This document shows, one piece after another, positions 6,016-6,985 of a stretch of 6,985 bases of DNA. The translations under genes and the position numbers were made by a program. Source of the stretch: an uncultured Muribaculaceae bacterium. Its GTDB lineage: Bacteria > Bacteroidota > Bacteroidia > Bacteroidales > Muribaculaceae. Within the stretch, counting starts at the first letter, position 1, and the number at the start of each line of letters is the position of its first letter. The notes beneath the pieces are model-generated. The model ran no database searches. It was not told where the DNA came from and worked only from the letters and a program-made list of their open reading frames with translations. The stretch is from positions 1 through 6,985 of the forward strand of contig CAJUBM010000136.1 in NCBI GenBank assembly GCA_910584735.1, in the 5' to 3' direction.

Positions 6016-6756
6016 TTAGTTGTTGTGATGTTCGTTATAAAGGAGTATGCTTAGCAGCCCCTTGGTGACAAGACACGAATCCCTGGTTACGGGGAAGTCA
6101 AGGAATTCAGAAATCCTTTTTGACCAGCCGCCGGTCACCACTACGCGGGTATCCCCCGGTAGGAGGCTGCGGTAATAGCCGATTTCGGCAGCCACGCCGC
6201 GTACAGCCCCGGCGCGCATGGCCGTCACGGTGTCGAAGCCGAACTGCGGTGTCTCGCCGTATCCGCTGACTTCCGGCAGACGTGCCGTGAAACTGCGCAG
6301 GGCCCTGAGGCGCATCCCTACGCCGGGGGCTATGTTGCCTCCGAGATATGTGCCGTCGGCGGTTACCACGTCGTAGGTCACGGCGGTACCCATGTCTACG
6401 ACGAGCAGCCCGCATCCCGGATGGAGGCTCCAGGCACCTACGGCGGCGGCTATGCGGTCCTGCCCCAGGGTGAGGGGGGTGCGGTAGCCTATTCGCAGTG
6501 GCATGGGGGTGTCGTGGCACAGTTCGTGTGATTCCACACCCATATCGGCCAACCACCGGGTGAATTCCGGGCCGTTGCCGGTCACCGAGCAGCACAGTGC
6601 TTTCGCCGGGTGGTATTCCTCTACCAGGTCGGCCAACGCTTTGTGCGTCAGACGGTCGGCAACAACCTGATCCACCAACTCCGGGCCGTTCCACACGGCG
6701 GCTTTGGCGGCGCTATTGCCCTGGTCTATTGTTAGGTTGAGCCTCATCTGTAGCAT
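6016..6756 (-). CDS. coaX: Type III pantothenate kinase
   Basis: This 246-residue enzyme phosphorylates pantothenate with ATP, the first step of CoA biosynthesis, in the cytoplasm. Family motifs appear in order: DQGNSAAK (11-18, the phosphate-binding D-x-G-N-S/T-x-x-K), GQDR (98-101, where the usual form is GADR with the catalytic Asp), DMGTAVTYD (121-129), GGNIAPG (139-145) and VTGG (207-210). The length is typical, and type III enzymes need a monovalent cation. The start may be M1 (6756) or M4 (6747), since the conserved core begins at about residue 6. M1 has an A-rich approach but lies only 4 nt from a GC hairpin. It is first in a four-gene operon, 6 nt ahead of the barrel gene. Confidence 0.95.
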   Translation of the reverse strand: MLQMRLNLTIDQGNSAAKAAVWNGPELVDQVVADRLTHKALADLVEEYHPAKALCCSVTGNGPEFTRWLADMGVESHELCHDTPMPLRIGYRTPLTLGQDRIAAAVGAWSLHPGCGLLVVDMGTAVTYDVVTADGTYLGGNIAPGVGMRLRALRSFTARLPEVSGYGETPQFGFDTVTAMRAGAVRGVAAEIGYYRSLLPGDTRVVVTGGWSKRISEFLDFPVTRDSCLVTKGLLSILLYNEHHNN

Positions 6757-6760
6757 TTTT

Positions 6761-6775
6761 CGCGGCTATGCCGCG
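6761..6775 (-). promoter_or_regulatory. GC hairpin immediately before the coaX start codon
   Basis: CGCGGC (6761-6766) and GCCGCG (6770-6775) form a perfect 6-bp, all-GC stem with a 3-nt loop. The mRNA hairpin would end 4 nt before the M1 ATG and would occupy most of the short predicted leader. Structure this close to a start normally lowers initiation in Bacteroidetes, so it either regulates coaX or favours the M4 start. Confidence 0.5.
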
Positions 6776-6785
6776 ATTTTCGGGG

Positions 6786-6793
6786 CAAATTTA
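6786..6793 (-). promoter_or_regulatory. Predicted -7 box of the coaX operon promoter
   Basis: TAAATTTG on the minus strand matches TAnnTTTG exactly, 29 nt before the coaX ATG. No clear TTTG -33 box is seen 19-21 nt upstream, so the call is moderate. Transcription would start near 6780. Confidence 0.5.
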
Positions 6794-6869
6794 CGAAATC
6801 CCTGCTAATAATCCCCACCCCAGCCCTTTAAAAAATGAAAAATACTGTAATGAGGAAGATTTGCAGCCG

Positions 6870-6918
6870 ATGGTAACTTTTCGACAGGGGCGATAAACTT
6901 ATAAAAATGGTAACTTTT
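6870..6918 (+). repeat. Direct repeat of ATGGTAACTTTT, two copies
   Basis: The 12-mer is at 6870-6881 and 6907-6918, 37 bp apart. Its core GGTAACTTT appears a third time in inverse orientation at the left edge (28-36), in both edges just inside the 25-bp inverted repeat. Repeated short motifs near a terminus recall the multiple terminal repeats of IS21-like elements, but no transposase is in the window to prove it. Confidence 0.7.
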
Positions 6919-6929
6919 TGAGGAGCCGG

Positions 6930-6985
6930 ATGGTAGTGGCGCCGGACCTCCGGGACGGCAGGCCACCAGAAGAGGCGGAGTGGAA
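6930..6985 (+). other. Open reading frame running off the right edge, doubtful gene
   Basis: An ATG at 6930, 4 nt after AGGAG, opens a frame that reads MVVAPDLRDGRPPEEAEW and is still open at the edge. Its VAPDLRDG part lies in the 25-bp repeat. The left copy, read on the minus strand, is open in the same frame (GNFIVAPDLRDG). This could be the start of a repeated gene carried by the element, or an accident of GC-rich repeat DNA. No family is recognised. Confidence 0.2.
6935..6959. repeat. Right copy of the 25-bp perfect inverted repeat
   Basis: It is the exact reverse complement of bases 1-25. On the inward side this copy has about 15 extra bases between GGTAACTTT and TAGTGGCGCC that the left copy lacks, so the two are related but not identical elements. 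The sequence continues for 26 bases to the window edge, and the left copy cannot be compared over that part. Confidence 0.85.

Noticed and set aside
6107..6694. A 195-residue minus-strand frame inside coaX
   Set aside because: It is a frame-shifted shadow of a pantothenate kinase gene whose motifs are all intact in the other frame.
6835..6876. A 13-codon plus-strand ORF (MKNTVMRKICSRW) next to the repeat motifs
   Set aside because: It is short, has no hydrophobic or conserved character and no promoter, and ends in the repeat. Chance is the simpler explanation.

Overview
The window looks like a chromosomal segment of a Bacteroidales bacterium. The family resemblance is strongest to GC-rich gut lineages such as Muribaculaceae, but that family-level guess is inference. 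The evidence is the Bacteroidetes-type promoter boxes (TAnnTTTG with an upstream TTG/TTTG), start codons without Shine-Dalgarno sequences, and the gene cluster coaX - outer-membrane barrel - lptC - CNNM/HlyC protein, a grouping I recall as recurring in this order. Every protein gene is on the minus strand; only a tRNA is on the plus strand.

Layout, right to left as transcribed: (1) About 6870-6985 is a repeat-bearing edge. Part of it is an exact inverted copy of bases 1-25. (2) An envelope/CoA operon (6756 down to 2802) holds coaX (type III pantothenate kinase), a predicted outer-membrane beta-barrel protein, lptC and a CNNM/DUF21-CBS-CorC_HlyC protein, with gaps of only 6-41 nt. (3) A 273-nt intergenic region carries two strong palindromes, a well-formed promoter and a possible 18-residue membrane peptide. 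(4) An ABC exporter operon (2528 down to 440) holds an ATPase, a six-helix permease and a YtrA-type GntR repressor. (5) A bidirectional terminator is shared with the convergent tRNA-Asn(GTT), which has its own promoter. (6) The left edge carries the other copy of the inverted repeat.

How the parts may work together: the GntR regulator is the last gene of the ABC operon. A perfect 8-6-8 palindrome sits on the predicted transcription start of the same operon, so the simplest reading is an autorepressed, inducer-responsive exporter. The envelope operon couples CoA synthesis, an outer-membrane barrel, LPS export (LptC) and a CBS-domain membrane protein.

The genes themselves are recognisable families. 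The least explained material is non-coding: an exact 25-bp inverted repeat at the two window edges, next to repeated GGTAACTTT motifs; a degenerate 9-bp tandem repeat found on both sides of the GntR gene; the stacked palindromes at the ABC promoter; and the tiny hydrophobic ORF in its leader. I see no CRISPR array, complete transposase gene or convincing new multi-gene defence system.
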